DNA from: AWTP1-9 sp035703165 | GTDB taxonomy: Bacteria > Bacteroidota > Bacteroidia > Chitinophagales > Chitinophagaceae | Length of the DNA: 64,000 bases | Assembly (NCBI GenBank): GCA_035703165.1 | Contig: DASSYR010000031.1 | Coordinates: forward strand, 21,433-85,432 | Direction of reading: 5' to 3' | Shown: positions 16,782 through 25,704 of the stretch, piece by piece | Numbering within the stretch: the stretch's first letter is position 1 | Layout: the number at the start of each line of letters is the position of its first letter | Program-made: the position numbers and the translations under genes | The notes under the pieces: generated by a model | What the model was told of the DNA's origin: nothing | Databases searched by the model: none | The model's input: the letters and a program-made list of their open reading frames with translations, nothing else

Positions 16782-17138
16782 ATTTGTCGGGCTTCCTGCT
16801 TTATTGTTAATGCATATAACAATAGTACAAATTTTCGGCTATAGTATTTTAAATACTGCAAAATCGGTAAGTTATTTTAAGAGATTGAATGAAGATTTTT
16901 AACATTCGAATAAATAAGCCGCTTACAGCAGTCGGCAGCGGTGGCGTGTATGATGCTGTGTATTATAATTTTAAAAGGATATGTTAGATGCTCAATAAGG
17001 AATAGCCCGTACTTTTTATAATAATCCCTTCAATTTTTTTTAATTTATCCATTACGGTAATTGTCTTTTCGGCACAGGCCTGTTACAGAAAACTGTAAAC
17101 GGCCTCCTTCCTCTCCAAGGGCAAGAATACGATGAAGC
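16782..17138. other. 357-bp intergenic stretch with a hairpin
   Basis: No gene. At 17077-17104 TTACAG pairs with CTGTAA around AAAA, extended by outer GGCC/GGCC. It is 35 nt beyond the lpdA stop and could protect the lpdA 3' end, although no T run follows. Confidence 0.35.
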
Positions 17139-18545
17139 CTATATATCTATTGCCTCACCATAAGCAGCGGCCGTTGCTTCTTTCACTGCTTCGCTTAGGG
17201 TTGGGTGTGGGTGTACCGAGTTTAAAATTTCGTGATACGTAGTTTCTAATTTTCTTGCTACTACTACTTCGGCAATCATATCGGTAACTCCATTGCCAAT
17301 CATGTGTGCTCCGAGAAATTCACCATATTTGGCATCAAAAATTACTTTTACAAAGCCATCAGTGCTGCCGGCTGCACTTGCTTTACCACTGGCAATAAAG
17401 GGGAACTTACCAACTTTAATTTCATAACCGGCATCTTTAGCCTGTTTCTCTGTGTAACCTACGGAAGCAATTTCCGGTGTGCAATATGTACAGCCGGGTA
17501 TATTGTTATAATCCATCGGTTCCGGTAAGTGATGGTATTTCTTTTCCAGGTATCCGATATGTTCTGCAGCAAGAATACCTTCTTTGCTGGCTACATGGGC
17601 TAAAGCCTGCCCGGGAGCACAATCGCCAATGGCATAGATTGACGGTACATTGGTTTGTCCGTATTTATCCACAACAATTTTTCCTTTGTCTGTTTTAACG
17701 CCGGTTTCTTCTAACCCGATATTTTCAATGTTGGCAGCAATACCCACAGCGCTTAAAAGAATATCAGCTTCTAGGATTGTTTCGCCCGTTGCAGATTTTA
17801 CTTTAGCTTTTACTCCGTTGCCTGAAGTATCCACCGATGTTACTTCGGCACTAGTCATTACCGTTATTCCTTTTTTCTTTAATTGCTTTTCTAATTCTTT
17901 TGAAATTTCTTCATCTTCAATAGGAACCACTCTGGGCATAAACTCAACAACGGTAACTTTTGTTCCCATAGTGTTATAAAAGTCGGCAAACTCAACGCCG
18001 ATAGCGCCGCTGCCTACTACAATCAGGCTTTTAGGCTGCTGTGGTAATACCATAGCATCCCGGTATCCGATAATTTTTTTGCCATCAATAGGCAAAGATG
18101 GCAACTGGCGGCTGCGGGCCCCCGTTGCAATGATAATATACTTTGCTTCTGCCACTTGTTTCTTTCCATCAGTTGCCGTAACCTCCACTTTTCCCTTACC
18201 GGCAATTTTTCCATAACCCATTATCACATCAATTTTATTCTTCTTCATCAAAAACTGAACGCCTTTACTCATTTTATCGGCCACACCACGGCTACGTTTG
18301 ATGACGGCTGGAAAATCGTGCTGCACATTAGAAGCATTGATTCCATAGTTGGCACTGTGCTTCATATAGTCATATACCTGGGCACTTTTTAGCAAAGCCT
18401 TGGTGGGAATACAACCCCAGTTCAGACAAACACCCCCTAAGTTTTCTTTTTCAATAATTGCTACTTTAAAACCAAGTTGTGAAGCACGAATAGCGGCAGG
18501 ATAACCACCCGGTCCACTACCAAGCACAATTACATCGTATGCCAT
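17139..18545 (-). CDS. lpdA: Dihydrolipoyl dehydrogenase
   Basis: A 468-aa FAD-dependent disulfide oxidoreductase, the E3 of 2-oxoacid dehydrogenase complexes. FAD-binding GSGPGG is at 9-14, the redox disulfide is C40/C45 in GGVCLNWGCIPTKA, the NAD-binding GSGAIGVEF follows in the middle, and the C-terminal catalytic pair is H447/E452 in HPHPTLSEA. Length and motifs are standard. The acyltransferase and decarboxylase subunits are not adjacent. Leftward, apparently transcribed alone. Confidence 0.96.
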   Translation of the reverse strand: MAYDVIVLGSGPGGYPAAIRASQLGFKVAIIEKENLGGVCLNWGCIPTKALLKSAQVYDYMKHSANYGINASNVQHDFPAVIKRSRGVADKMSKGVQFLMKKNKIDVIMGYGKIAGKGKVEVTATDGKKQVAEAKYIIIATGARSRQLPSLPIDGKKIIGYRDAMVLPQQPKSLIVVGSGAIGVEFADFYNTMGTKVTVVEFMPRVVPIEDEEISKELEKQLKKKGITVMTSAEVTSVDTSGNGVKAKVKSATGETILEADILLSAVGIAANIENIGLEETGVKTDKGKIVVDKYGQTNVPSIYAIGDCAPGQALAHVASKEGILAAEHIGYLEKKYHHLPEPMDYNNIPGCTYCTPEIASVGYTEKQAKDAGYEIKVGKFPFIASGKASAAGSTDGFVKVIFDAKYGEFLGAHMIGNGVTDMIAEVVVARKLETTYHEILNSVHPHPTLSEAVKEATAAAYGEAIDI

Positions 18546-18661
18546 TGTATAAGTTTATTAGTTTATAAATTTTATATGGTTGATAAGGAGGTGCGAAGTT
18601 AATTTATGCAGGGGAAATGGCAAAAGGAGGGGTTAGGATTTAAGTGAGACAGATAGATTAA

Positions 18662-18697
18662 AGGTTGTAAGCTTTGGGGACGTTAAACTTACAACCT
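18662..18697 (-). terminator. Terminator of deaD
   Basis: A perfect 10-bp stem, AGGTTGTAAG with CTTACAACCT, followed on the minus strand by TTTAATCT, 16 nt beyond the deaD stop. Confidence 0.6.
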
Positions 18698-18712
18698 ATA
18701 ACGTAGAGTATA

Positions 18713-20398
18713 TTACCTGCTATTGGCATCATTCATGCGAATTCTTCTGCCTTTGAATTTCTTCCCGTCAATTGCTTTAATCATTTGATTGGCAGCACTG
18801 CGGTCCACTTCTACCCAGCTATTCATCTCTTTCATATCAATTCTGCCCAGTACATCTTTGCGCAGTTCACTCATGTCGAGTAAAAATTGCAAAAAGCTGG
18901 CTTTATAAAAACCATCTTTTGTACCAAGATTAACAAACAATCTTTGATAATCGCCTCTGCCGCCATATTCTCTTCCGGCGGTGTCTTTCCATTTTCCTCT
19001 TTCCTGTGGTTGGCGACTGCCATCTCTTCCGCCACGTCTCTCATCTCTGCTGCCTCTTTCTAATCTTTTTTCCCGAACATTGAGATCTTCTGCATTTTCG
19101 TAATATTTTAAGAAACGGTCAAACTCCAATGCGGCTACTCGCTTCAATACTTCTTCCTTAGACACTTCAGCAAACTTTTCTGCCAGCATGGGTACATAGG
19201 TTTCATAATCGCCATGACTAATGTCCGTCTGCAATAATTTATCCATGAAAGAGAAGAATTGTTTGCGACAAACATCCTTTCCGCCGGGAACTTCTAATTT
19301 GTGAAAAGGAGCCTGTACAGTTCTTTCTATCTGACGAAGCTTACCAATCTCTCTGCTATGTACAATGGACATACAAATACCTGTTAATCCTGCACGACCG
19401 GTACGACCGCTACGATGTGTATATACTTCCAAATCATCCGGCAATTCGTAATTTATTACGTGGGTAATTCCGGATACATCAATACCTCTTGCTGCTACAT
19501 CCGTAGCAATCAGCAGTTGCAAAGTTTTTTCACGAAATTCACCCATTACTTTATCCCGCTGTTGTTGAGTTAAATCACCATGCAAAGCATCAATATCGTA
19601 ACCTTCTCTTGTTAACTTCTCAGCAATATTTTGTGCATCTACTTTAGTTCGGGTAAAGATGATACCGTAAATGCCGGGATTGAAATCAATCAACCGTTTC
19701 AACGTTTCGTAGCGATGTTGTGCACTTACCACGTAAAACTGATGATCAATATTTTTATTAGCCGTGTTTACTTTACCAACCGTAATTTCAACGGGAGTAT
19801 TCATGTATTTACGGCTCACCTTACGAATTTCAGGTGGCATCGTTGCGCTAAACAACCAGGTACTTTCTTTTTTGGGGGTATTTTGTAAGATGAATTCAAT
19901 ATCTTCCTGGAAACCCATATTCAGCATTTCATCAGCTTCATCCAGCACCACGTATTGAATCTCATCCAAATTGATGGCCTTTCGTTCAATCAAATCAATT
20001 AATCGTCCGGGTGTTGCCACTACAATTTGTACGCCCCGTTTAATATCTCTTATTTGCATGCCAATGGAAGCGCCGCCGTAAACGGCTACCACATTCATAC
20101 CCGGGATAAATTTTTTAAACAAGTTTACTTCGTTCACAATCTGCAAACAAAGTTCACGGGTGGGACATACCACTAAGGCCTGCGGATATTTTTTAGCTGC
20201 ATCTAATAACTGTAATAATGGTAAACCAAAGGCAGCTGTTTTTCCTGTGCCTGTTTGTGCCAAACCAATAAAATCTTTGGTACCACTTAATAAAACGGGA
20301 ATTGCTTTTTCCTGAATGGGAGTTGGGTTCACAAACCCCAACTCTGTGATTGCTTTGTTCAAACGCTCATCAATTCCCAGCCCCTCAAATGTTGTCAT
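18713..20398 (-). CDS. deaD: DEAD-box RNA helicase DeaD/CsdA-type
   Basis: A 561-aa helicase from the ATG at 20398 (MTTFEGLGIDERLNKAI); 30 more in-frame codons upstream are probably not translated because a -7 promoter box lies at 20421-20428. Motifs: NPTPIQEKAIP, Walker A AQTGTGKTAAF, VLDEADEMLNMGF, SATMPPE, ARGIDVSGITHVINYELP and HRSGRTGRAG. After the helicase core comes an Arg/Gly-rich linker and a C-terminal DbpA-type RNA-binding domain (about 470-555). This layout matches the cold-shock helicase DeaD, which acts in ribosome assembly and RNA decay. It is a single-gene transcript. Confidence 0.93.
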   Translation of the reverse strand: MTTFEGLGIDERLNKAITELGFVNPTPIQEKAIPVLLSGTKDFIGLAQTGTGKTAAFGLPLLQLLDAAKKYPQALVVCPTRELCLQIVNEVNLFKKFIPGMNVVAVYGGASIGMQIRDIKRGVQIVVATPGRLIDLIERKAINLDEIQYVVLDEADEMLNMGFQEDIEFILQNTPKKESTWLFSATMPPEIRKVSRKYMNTPVEITVGKVNTANKNIDHQFYVVSAQHRYETLKRLIDFNPGIYGIIFTRTKVDAQNIAEKLTREGYDIDALHGDLTQQQRDKVMGEFREKTLQLLIATDVAARGIDVSGITHVINYELPDDLEVYTHRSGRTGRAGLTGICMSIVHSREIGKLRQIERTVQAPFHKLEVPGGKDVCRKQFFSFMDKLLQTDISHGDYETYVPMLAEKFAEVSKEEVLKRVAALEFDRFLKYYENAEDLNVREKRLERGSRDERRGGRDGSRQPQERGKWKDTAGREYGGRGDYQRLFVNLGTKDGFYKASFLQFLLDMSELRKDVLGRIDMKEMNSWVEVDRSAANQMIKAIDGKKFKGRRIRMNDANSR

Positions 20399-20420
20399 GT
20401 ATCTGTTTTTAAAATTGCCG

Positions 20421-20428
20421 CAAAGGTA
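20421..20428 (-). promoter_or_regulatory. Putative deaD -7 promoter element
   Basis: The minus strand reads TACCTTTG, a perfect TAnnTTTG match ending 23 nt before the ATG, the same distance as in several other genes of this window. No clear -33 box. Confidence 0.5.
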
Positions 20429-20571
20429 AGGCTTAGCTGTGGGATTGAGGGAAGTATTTTTATATACAGATTGTTGAATGTTAAACACCCGATGTTTGTT
20501 TCATTGGTTATTTTCTTATTACTTGATTCGATTATTATCTGTTGTCTATTATCTATCTTCATATTTTCATT

Positions 20572-21564
20572 ATGAGTGTACATAAGTTCGTATTAATAAT
20601 TACGGCGCTATGTTTAATAACTAGTGCGGATGCTCAGTTAAAATGGAAAAATGTAGATAAAGACTTTAATGTTGTCAACGGGATTCATGTTTATTACTGC
20701 AACGATTCACTGGACGGTAAGCCCTTCCGTGCGTTTTATATAAAAGCTGATTTGAAAGACAAGCAATTGCAGTTTACATCGGATACTTCGTATAAAAGAA
20801 GGCTGACACCCCGGGAATTTTATGAAAAAAATAAGCGACCGGTTGTAGTAGTCAACTGTACTTTTTTTTCTTTTGAAACAAATCAGAATTTGAATGTGGT
20901 AATGAAGGATGGGAAATTGCTTTCATACAATGTTCATACAGTTGCAGGAAGAGGAAAAGATACTTTAACGTATCGCCACCCGTTAGCAAGCGCTATCGGT
21001 ATTTCCGGTAAACGCAAAGCAGATATTGCCTGGGTATTTACGGATTCTACAATGAAAAAACCCTATGCTGTTCAATGGCCGATAGACTATAGTAAAGATT
21101 CTTCACCTGCTATTAATTTTAATGAATTGTTGTCTAAGTCAAAAGATGTTACAAGACCTGATGGAAGCCGGGCACAAAACTTATTTCAGAAATGGAAAAT
21201 GCAAACGGCTGTAGGCGGCGGTCCGGTATTGGTGCAAAACGGGGAGATAAAAATCACCAATAACGAAGAATTAAAATTTGCCGGAAAAGCTATTGAAGAT
21301 AAACATCCCAGAACTGCTATGGGTTACACGAAGAATGATGAATTGATTATTTTGGTAGCAGAAGGAAGAAATGCCGGAGTGGCAGATGGAGTAACTCTAA
21401 AACAGGAGGCCCAAATTTTAATTGATCTTGGTTGTTACGAAGCTTTGAACTTAGATGGAGGGGGGAGTAGTTGTTTACTTGTAAATGGTAAGGAAACCAT
21501 TAAGCCGTCTGATAAAACAGGACAGAGACCTATTCCTGCGGTGTTTATTATAAAGCGTAAATAA
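20572..21564 (+). CDS. Secreted phosphodiester glycosidase family protein (NAGPA-like)
   Basis: A 330-aa protein from the ATG at 20572, where a signal peptide begins (hydrophobic to about residue 20, cleavage near ADAQ). The phosphodiester glycosidase domain is recognised by AVGGGPVLVQNG, RTAMGYTKNDELIILVAEGR and the hallmark ALNLDGGGSSCLLVNG. The family uncovers GlcNAc-phosphodiesters in lysosomal enzymes and splits other sugar phosphodiesters in bacteria; the substrate here, perhaps an envelope polymer, is unknown. Transcribed alone towards a shared hairpin. Confidence 0.88.
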   Translation: MSVHKFVLIITALCLITSADAQLKWKNVDKDFNVVNGIHVYYCNDSLDGKPFRAFYIKADLKDKQLQFTSDTSYKRRLTPREFYEKNKRPVVVVNCTFFSFETNQNLNVVMKDGKLLSYNVHTVAGRGKDTLTYRHPLASAIGISGKRKADIAWVFTDSTMKKPYAVQWPIDYSKDSSPAINFNELLSKSKDVTRPDGSRAQNLFQKWKMQTAVGGGPVLVQNGEIKITNNEELKFAGKAIEDKHPRTAMGYTKNDELIILVAEGRNAGVADGVTLKQEAQILIDLGCYEALNLDGGGSSCLLVNGKETIKPSDKTGQRPIPAVFIIKRK

Positions 21565-21567
21565 AAT

Positions 21568-21589
21568 GCCGGATTCAAATGAATCCGGC
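21568..21589. terminator. Shared hairpin terminator of two convergent genes
   Basis: GCCGGATT pairs with AATCCGGC around a 6-nt loop, 4 nt after the glycosidase stop. On the minus strand it is followed by ATTTTATTT, so it suits the leftward peptidase gene better. Confidence 0.5.
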
Positions 21590-21618
21590 GCAAAGTAGTT
21601 ATTTATAACACTTAAATA

Positions 21619-23652
21619 TCACCAAATCTTTACTCTTATGCTATCAGCCCTGAACATTTTGTCGGTTGGCTTTACATCAAATGCAGAATAGAATTCATCT
21701 ACATTTACAAATGGCCCATTCACCCGATATTTGGCAGGAGAGTGTTTATCCGTCATTAACCGGTTGCGTAACACTTCTTCTCTTTGGTGACTTAGCCATC
21801 CTAAAGAGTAACCCAGGAAATAACGTTGAATAGGAGTCAGGCCGTTTATTTTTTCGCCTTTTTTGTATTGTTCTGTTTTCTTAAAGGCCTCAATTCCTAA
21901 TAAAATACCGCCAAGGTCAGCAATATTTTCTCCTGTAGTAGCTTTACCATTAATATGATAACCGGGCAATGGTTCATACGCATCAAATTGTTTTATGATT
22001 ACATCAGTTCTTTTTTTAAACTCTTCTTCATCAGCTTTTGCCCACCAGCTTACTAAGTTTCCTTTGGCATCAAATTGTCGTCCCTCATCATCAAACCCAT
22101 GCGTAATTTCATGACCAATTGTAGAGGCTCCGCCGTTTCCATATACCAATGCATCATCAAGCTCTTCATCCCGGAAGCCGGGCACTACAAAAATGCCTGC
22201 AGGTAAAACAATTTCATTTAAAGAGGGATTGTAATAAGCATTGTAGGTTTGCGGACTCATACCCCATTCTTCTTTATCTACCGGCTTGCCCAGTTTGTTT
22301 ATTTCAAAATTGTGTAACCACAAATTGGCATTGATTAAGTTTTGTGCAAAACTTTCTTTCCCAACTTTTAAGGCAGAATAATCTTTCCATTTATCCGGAT
22401 AGCCTACTTTCTTTTTAATGGCCGCTAATTTTGCATACGCTTTTTGTTTAGTACTGTCGCTCATCCAGGTAAGCTTGCTAATTCGATCTTTTAATGCATC
22501 CCGAATAGCTTCTACCATATCTTCATACCTCTTTTTGGCTTTTTCATTAAAATATTCTTTTACATACAATTGTCCAAGCATTTCGCCAAACAGGTTATTT
22601 TCCATTTGTAACACTCTTTTCCATCTGGGTTTTCGTTTGGTGGCACCTGAAAAAAGTTTATTAAAGTTGAAAGCCGTTATGCCAAAAGTGTCGGGCAACA
22701 CCGCAGCCATATCGCTGACTAAATTAAATTTTACATAACTTTTTAAATCATTAATTGGAGTAGTTGAAAGTACGGTGCCCATCGTTTTAAAAAACTCCGG
22801 CTGACCAACGATTACGCTATCAATGGCTTTTACTCCTATTGCTGTTAAATAGGCAGGCCAGTCAATCGCATTGGTCATTTTATTCAAATCACTAATGGCC
22901 ATTTTATTATAATTAGCATACGGGTCACGCAAATCTTCCAACTTTCTGCTGGACTGAGCAAGCTTCGTTTCAAATGCCAGGATATTTTTGGCTGTATTGG
23001 CAGCATCGGAGGGCTTTTCTCCCGCCATTGTTAAAATGGTTGTGATATATTTAACATACTCATCCCTAATCTTAACGTTTGCAGAATCTGTTTTTAAATA
23101 ATATTCTCGTTCTGGCAAGCCAATGCCACCTTGCCAAAGTTTATAAGTCATTACCTCACTGTTTTTGTCATCCTGCGTAACGAAATCAGCAAACAGGGTG
23201 CCGGAGCCAATTTTTTTTAATTCGGTAACCACCGCTACTAGTGATGGAGCATCGGTAACAGAAGCTATTTTATCCAGCCAGGGCTGAAGTGGTTTTAATC
23301 CATCGCTTTCCACTTTGCTGCTATCCATTGCCGTTGTCCAAAAATCTCCGATTTTTTGTTCAGTTGTTCCTTCAGCACTTTTTGCTTTAGCAGCCTTTTC
23401 ATTAATTTCTTTTAAGCGGTTAAGTGTTTCTTCGTTTACCAGGTTGCCAATTCCCCAGGCTGCATCGGTTTCCGGGATAGGATTGCGTTTTATCCATCCT
23501 CCATTAGCATATTGAAAGAAATCTTCGCCGGGCTTAATAGTCGTATCGAGATTATCAAAAAGTATATCTCTTTTAGCCGTTTGTTTGCCACTATTGCTGC
23601 AGGAAAAAAGCAGTATGCTTAGTGAAATACATAACAATAATTGCTTAACCAT
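21619..23652 (-). CDS. M13 family zinc metallopeptidase (PepO/neprilysin-like), lipoprotein
   Basis: A 677-aa secreted endopeptidase. The N-terminus is a lipoprotein signal (LLFSCSNSG), so it is probably anchored to a membrane. The peptidase M13 N-domain fills about 35-420. The zinc site is IGHEITHGFDD with the distal ligand in ENIADLGG, and the typical NAYYNPSLNEIVLPAGI precedes it. C-terminal FRADSIRVKIW corresponds to the conserved end of M13 enzymes, where a C-x-x-W often occurs; the cysteine is absent here. Degrades oligopeptides in the envelope by family. Confidence 0.95.
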   Translation of the reverse strand: MVKQLLLCISLSILLFSCSNSGKQTAKRDILFDNLDTTIKPGEDFFQYANGGWIKRNPIPETDAAWGIGNLVNEETLNRLKEINEKAAKAKSAEGTTEQKIGDFWTTAMDSSKVESDGLKPLQPWLDKIASVTDAPSLVAVVTELKKIGSGTLFADFVTQDDKNSEVMTYKLWQGGIGLPEREYYLKTDSANVKIRDEYVKYITTILTMAGEKPSDAANTAKNILAFETKLAQSSRKLEDLRDPYANYNKMAISDLNKMTNAIDWPAYLTAIGVKAIDSVIVGQPEFFKTMGTVLSTTPINDLKSYVKFNLVSDMAAVLPDTFGITAFNFNKLFSGATKRKPRWKRVLQMENNLFGEMLGQLYVKEYFNEKAKKRYEDMVEAIRDALKDRISKLTWMSDSTKQKAYAKLAAIKKKVGYPDKWKDYSALKVGKESFAQNLINANLWLHNFEINKLGKPVDKEEWGMSPQTYNAYYNPSLNEIVLPAGIFVVPGFRDEELDDALVYGNGGASTIGHEITHGFDDEGRQFDAKGNLVSWWAKADEEEFKKRTDVIIKQFDAYEPLPGYHINGKATTGENIADLGGILLGIEAFKKTEQYKKGEKINGLTPIQRYFLGYSLGWLSHQREEVLRNRLMTDKHSPAKYRVNGPFVNVDEFYSAFDVKPTDKMFRADSIRVKIW

Positions 23653-23749
23653 ATTTTTATGTTTTTATGTATAAAAATAGTAAAAAGAAGAAAGGCTGAA
23701 AGGGATTTTTGATAAATGGGAGGAAGCCGATAATTTTACAAATAATTTT

Positions 23750-23788
23750 CGGGTAGTAGCGTCCCGCCTCGGGCGGGAGTAGCGTAGC
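23750..23788 (+). repeat. tRNA-Pro 5' fragment with inserted hairpin
   Basis: Begins like the intact tRNA-Pro at 23849 (CGGGTAGTAGCG), but its D arm is replaced by a palindrome, TCCCGCC..GGCGGGA, before the shared TAGCGTA; similarity to the tRNA then stops. The 30 bp upstream (about 23719-23749) and this element recur at 24186-24253, so a longer block has been copied. Confidence 0.75.
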
Positions 23789-23848
23789 AATTTGAAGATG
23801 TGGGGAATTCAAAATAAAAATATAAATGGGAGATAGTTAAATTTATTT

Positions 23849-23922
23849 CGGGTAGTAGCGCAGTCCGGTAGCGTACCACGTTCGGGACGTGGGGGTCGCT
23901 GGTTCGAATCCAGTCTGCCCGA
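23849..23922 (+). tRNA. tRNA-Pro(CGG)
   Basis: A 74-nt cloverleaf: acceptor CGGGTAG/CTGCCCG, D arm with AGTCCGGTAG, anticodon stem CCACG/CGTGG around TTCGGGA (anticodon CGG), and T arm CTGG-TTCGAAT-CCAG. The CCA end is not encoded. Decodes CCG. Confidence 0.96.
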
Positions 23923-23929
23923 CTTGATT

Positions 23930-23963
23930 GGACAAATCAACTCAGATGTTGATTTGTCCATTT
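23930..23963 (+). terminator. Terminator of tRNA-Pro
   Basis: A perfect 12-bp stem, GGACAAATCAAC with GTTGATTTGTCC around TCAGAT, followed by a T-rich tail, 8 nt after the tRNA. Confidence 0.75.
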
Positions 23964-24215
23964 TCATCTCTATCTGAAATCTTTGGCGCCCCAAAAATGG
24001 GTTTATTAGGTAATATCAGGATTTTCAAAGGGGATGTCTCTTATGGGAACAGACTTGTCATTGATGCTACATGAAAAGAGCATAAGTTCACCAAAGGGAA
24101 TAAAAAGAAATTTCTATAAATATTTTGTATTTCCCATTAACTAAAAATAAAGAGAATATAAATAGGATGATTTTCGCTGAACGGAGAGAAGCCGATTATT
24201 TTGTCAAATAATTTT

Positions 24216-24290
24216 CGGATAGTAGCGTCCCGCTTCCGGCGGGAATAGCGTACCACGTTCGGGACGCTGGTTCGAATCCAGTCTGCCCGA
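24216..24290 (+). pseudogene. Degenerate tRNA-Pro copy
   Basis: A 75-nt relic of tRNA-Pro: acceptor CGGATAG/CTGCCCG and the T arm with TTCGAAT are kept, but the D arm is replaced by the palindrome TCCCGCTTCCGGCGGGA and the anticodon-stem 3' strand plus variable loop are deleted (between two CG dinucleotides). The anticodon arm cannot fold, so a working tRNA is very unlikely. Confidence 0.85.
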
Positions 24291-24389
24291 CTAACAAAGC
24301 GATTCGATTTTATCGGGTCACTTTATTTGTATTTAAAATTCGTTTGTTGCCATATAAACTACTCTTTATTTTTACATACCGGCTATAAC

Positions 24390-24462
24390 GCCATCTTAGC
24401 TCAGTTGGTAGAGCAGCTGTTTCGTAAATAGCAGGTCGTGGGTTCAAGTCCCTCAGGTGGCT
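24390..24462 (+). tRNA. tRNA-Thr(CGT)
   Basis: A 73-nt cloverleaf: acceptor GCCATCT/AGGTGGC, D arm GCTC..GAGC, anticodon stem GCTGT/ATAGC around TTCGTAA (anticodon CGT), and T arm GTGGG-TTCAAGT-CCCTC. No encoded CCA. Decodes ACG. The next gene starts 11 nt later. Confidence 0.96.
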
Positions 24463-24473
24463 CAATAAAATGT

Positions 24474-25067
24474 ATGACTCCACAGCGAAGAAAAAGATTA
24501 TTATCTGTTCTTGAAAAAAGGCAAACGGATATTACTGTTGTTTTGGAAAACGTATTTGATCCTCATAATATATCTGCTGTAATGAGAACATGCGATGCGG
24601 TGGGGATACAAGATGTATTTATTCTTAATAACAAGATACCGCCCCATAAAAAGTGGGGAGCTAAAAGTTCTTCCAGCGCCGCAAAATGGTTAACAGTTCA
24701 TCAGTTTACCAATGCAGGTGAATGTTTTGCAGAGCTAAGAAAAAGGTATTCAAAAATCCTTACTACACATTTGGATAGCGAAGCGGTTTCTTTGCACCAG
24801 ATGAATTTAACGGAAAGTATTGCCCTGGTTTTTGGTAATGAGCATTCCGGAGTAAGCGAAGAGATAAGAGCAATGGCCGATGGTAATTTTATTATACCAC
24901 AAGTAGGTATTATTAAGTCGCTTAATATATCTGTTGCTTGTGCGGTAACTTTATACGAGGCTATGCGACAAAAACAAATTGCCGGGCATTATAATAAAAT
25001 GAATTTCAAGGAAGAACAATTAAATAATTTGCTTTATAAGTGGGGTCTTAGTGAGGAAGCTCTGTAA
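24474..25067 (+). CDS. trmH: tRNA (guanosine-2'-O-)-methyltransferase, TrmH/SpoU family
   Basis: A 197-aa SPOUT-class enzyme from the ATG at 24474; an upstream in-frame start lies inside tRNA-Thr and is discarded. SpoU motifs: ENVFDPHNISAVMRTCDAVG (motif 1), VFGNEHSGVSEE (motif 2) and IPQVGIIKSLNISVACAVTLYEA (motif 3, the trefoil-knot AdoMet site). TrmH methylates G18 in the D loop of tRNAs. The gene begins 11 nt after tRNA-Thr and is probably co-transcribed with it, a simple tRNA plus tRNA-modifying-enzyme pairing. Confidence 0.93.
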   Translation: MTPQRRKRLLSVLEKRQTDITVVLENVFDPHNISAVMRTCDAVGIQDVFILNNKIPPHKKWGAKSSSSAAKWLTVHQFTNAGECFAELRKRYSKILTTHLDSEAVSLHQMNLTESIALVFGNEHSGVSEEIRAMADGNFIIPQVGIIKSLNISVACAVTLYEAMRQKQIAGHYNKMNFKEEQLNNLLYKWGLSEEAL

Positions 25068-25172
25068 TTGGTAAAGCGTATTTTCCCTATGTAATTCCTG
25101 TTTATTAAAGCTTACTTTTGTTATTGGCACGATTGTTTACCGGTTATACGGAAAATTATAAAACTTTGCCCC

Positions 25173-25658
25173 ATGAAAACAAAAGCTTCATTTATTTTGC
25201 TGATTGTTTTTTTACTCTCTGTTTCCGGACAGGCACAATCCATTAAAAAATGGAAATATGCAGATCTGGAGCAGTTTATTAATCAATCCAAAACTCCTAT
25301 TGTAATTAATTTTTGGGCGACCTTTTGCAAACCCTGTGTGGAGGAAATACCTTATTTTCAAAAATTAGTCAGCCAGTTACAGGATAAAAAAGTAAAACTT
25401 CTTTTGGCAAGTATAGATTTTCCGGAATATTTCCCTGAAAAAATTGAGGCGTTTGCCAAAAAAAATGGTTTTACAGCGGAGATTGTGTGGATGGATGAAG
25501 ATGACCCGGGTCAGTTTTGTCCAAAAATTGATGCGAATTGGAGCGGAGTATTACCAGCTACTCTGTTTATCAATAAAAAAATGAACTACAGAAGCTTCCA
25601 TTCAAAACAATTATCAGAAGTAGAAATGAAAGAAGAGCTTCAGAAATTAACGAAATAA
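25173..25658 (+). CDS. TlpA-like secreted thioredoxin-family protein
   Basis: A 161-aa protein with a cleavable signal (MKTKASFILLIVFLLSVSGQA). The thioredoxin fold has the active site NFWATFCKPCVEE (C-K-P-C) and the cis-proline region GVLPATLFI. It is probably a periplasmic thiol reductant or cytochrome-maturation-type TlpA protein. Convergent with the redoxin-like gene across a shared terminator, giving two extracytoplasmic thioredoxin-fold genes end to end. Confidence 0.9.
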   Translation: MKTKASFILLIVFLLSVSGQAQSIKKWKYADLEQFINQSKTPIVINFWATFCKPCVEEIPYFQKLVSQLQDKKVKLLLASIDFPEYFPEKIEAFAKKNGFTAEIVWMDEDDPGQFCPKIDANWSGVLPATLFINKKMNYRSFHSKQLSEVEMKEELQKLTK

Positions 25659-25694
25659 GAAATCGTTCTGCCTTTAGAAGAACGATTTCTTATT
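25654..25694. terminator. Bidirectional terminator between two convergent thioredoxin-fold genes
   Basis: AATAAGAAATCGTT pairs perfectly with AACGATTTCTTATT with the loop near GCCTTTAGA; A-rich and T-rich flanks on each side make it suitable for both strands. It overlaps the TlpA-like stop codon. Confidence 0.75.
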
Positions 25695-25704
25695 AAAGAA
25701 AAAA

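Noticed and set aside
23809..23994. Open frame antisense to tRNA-Pro
   Set aside because: The peptide is the well-known artefact produced when a tRNA-Pro gene is read on the wrong strand.
25122..25140. Possible sigma-54 promoter, TTGGCACG then TTTA
   Set aside because: The -24 half fits but the -12 GC is missing (TTTA instead of TTGC), so it is probably chance.
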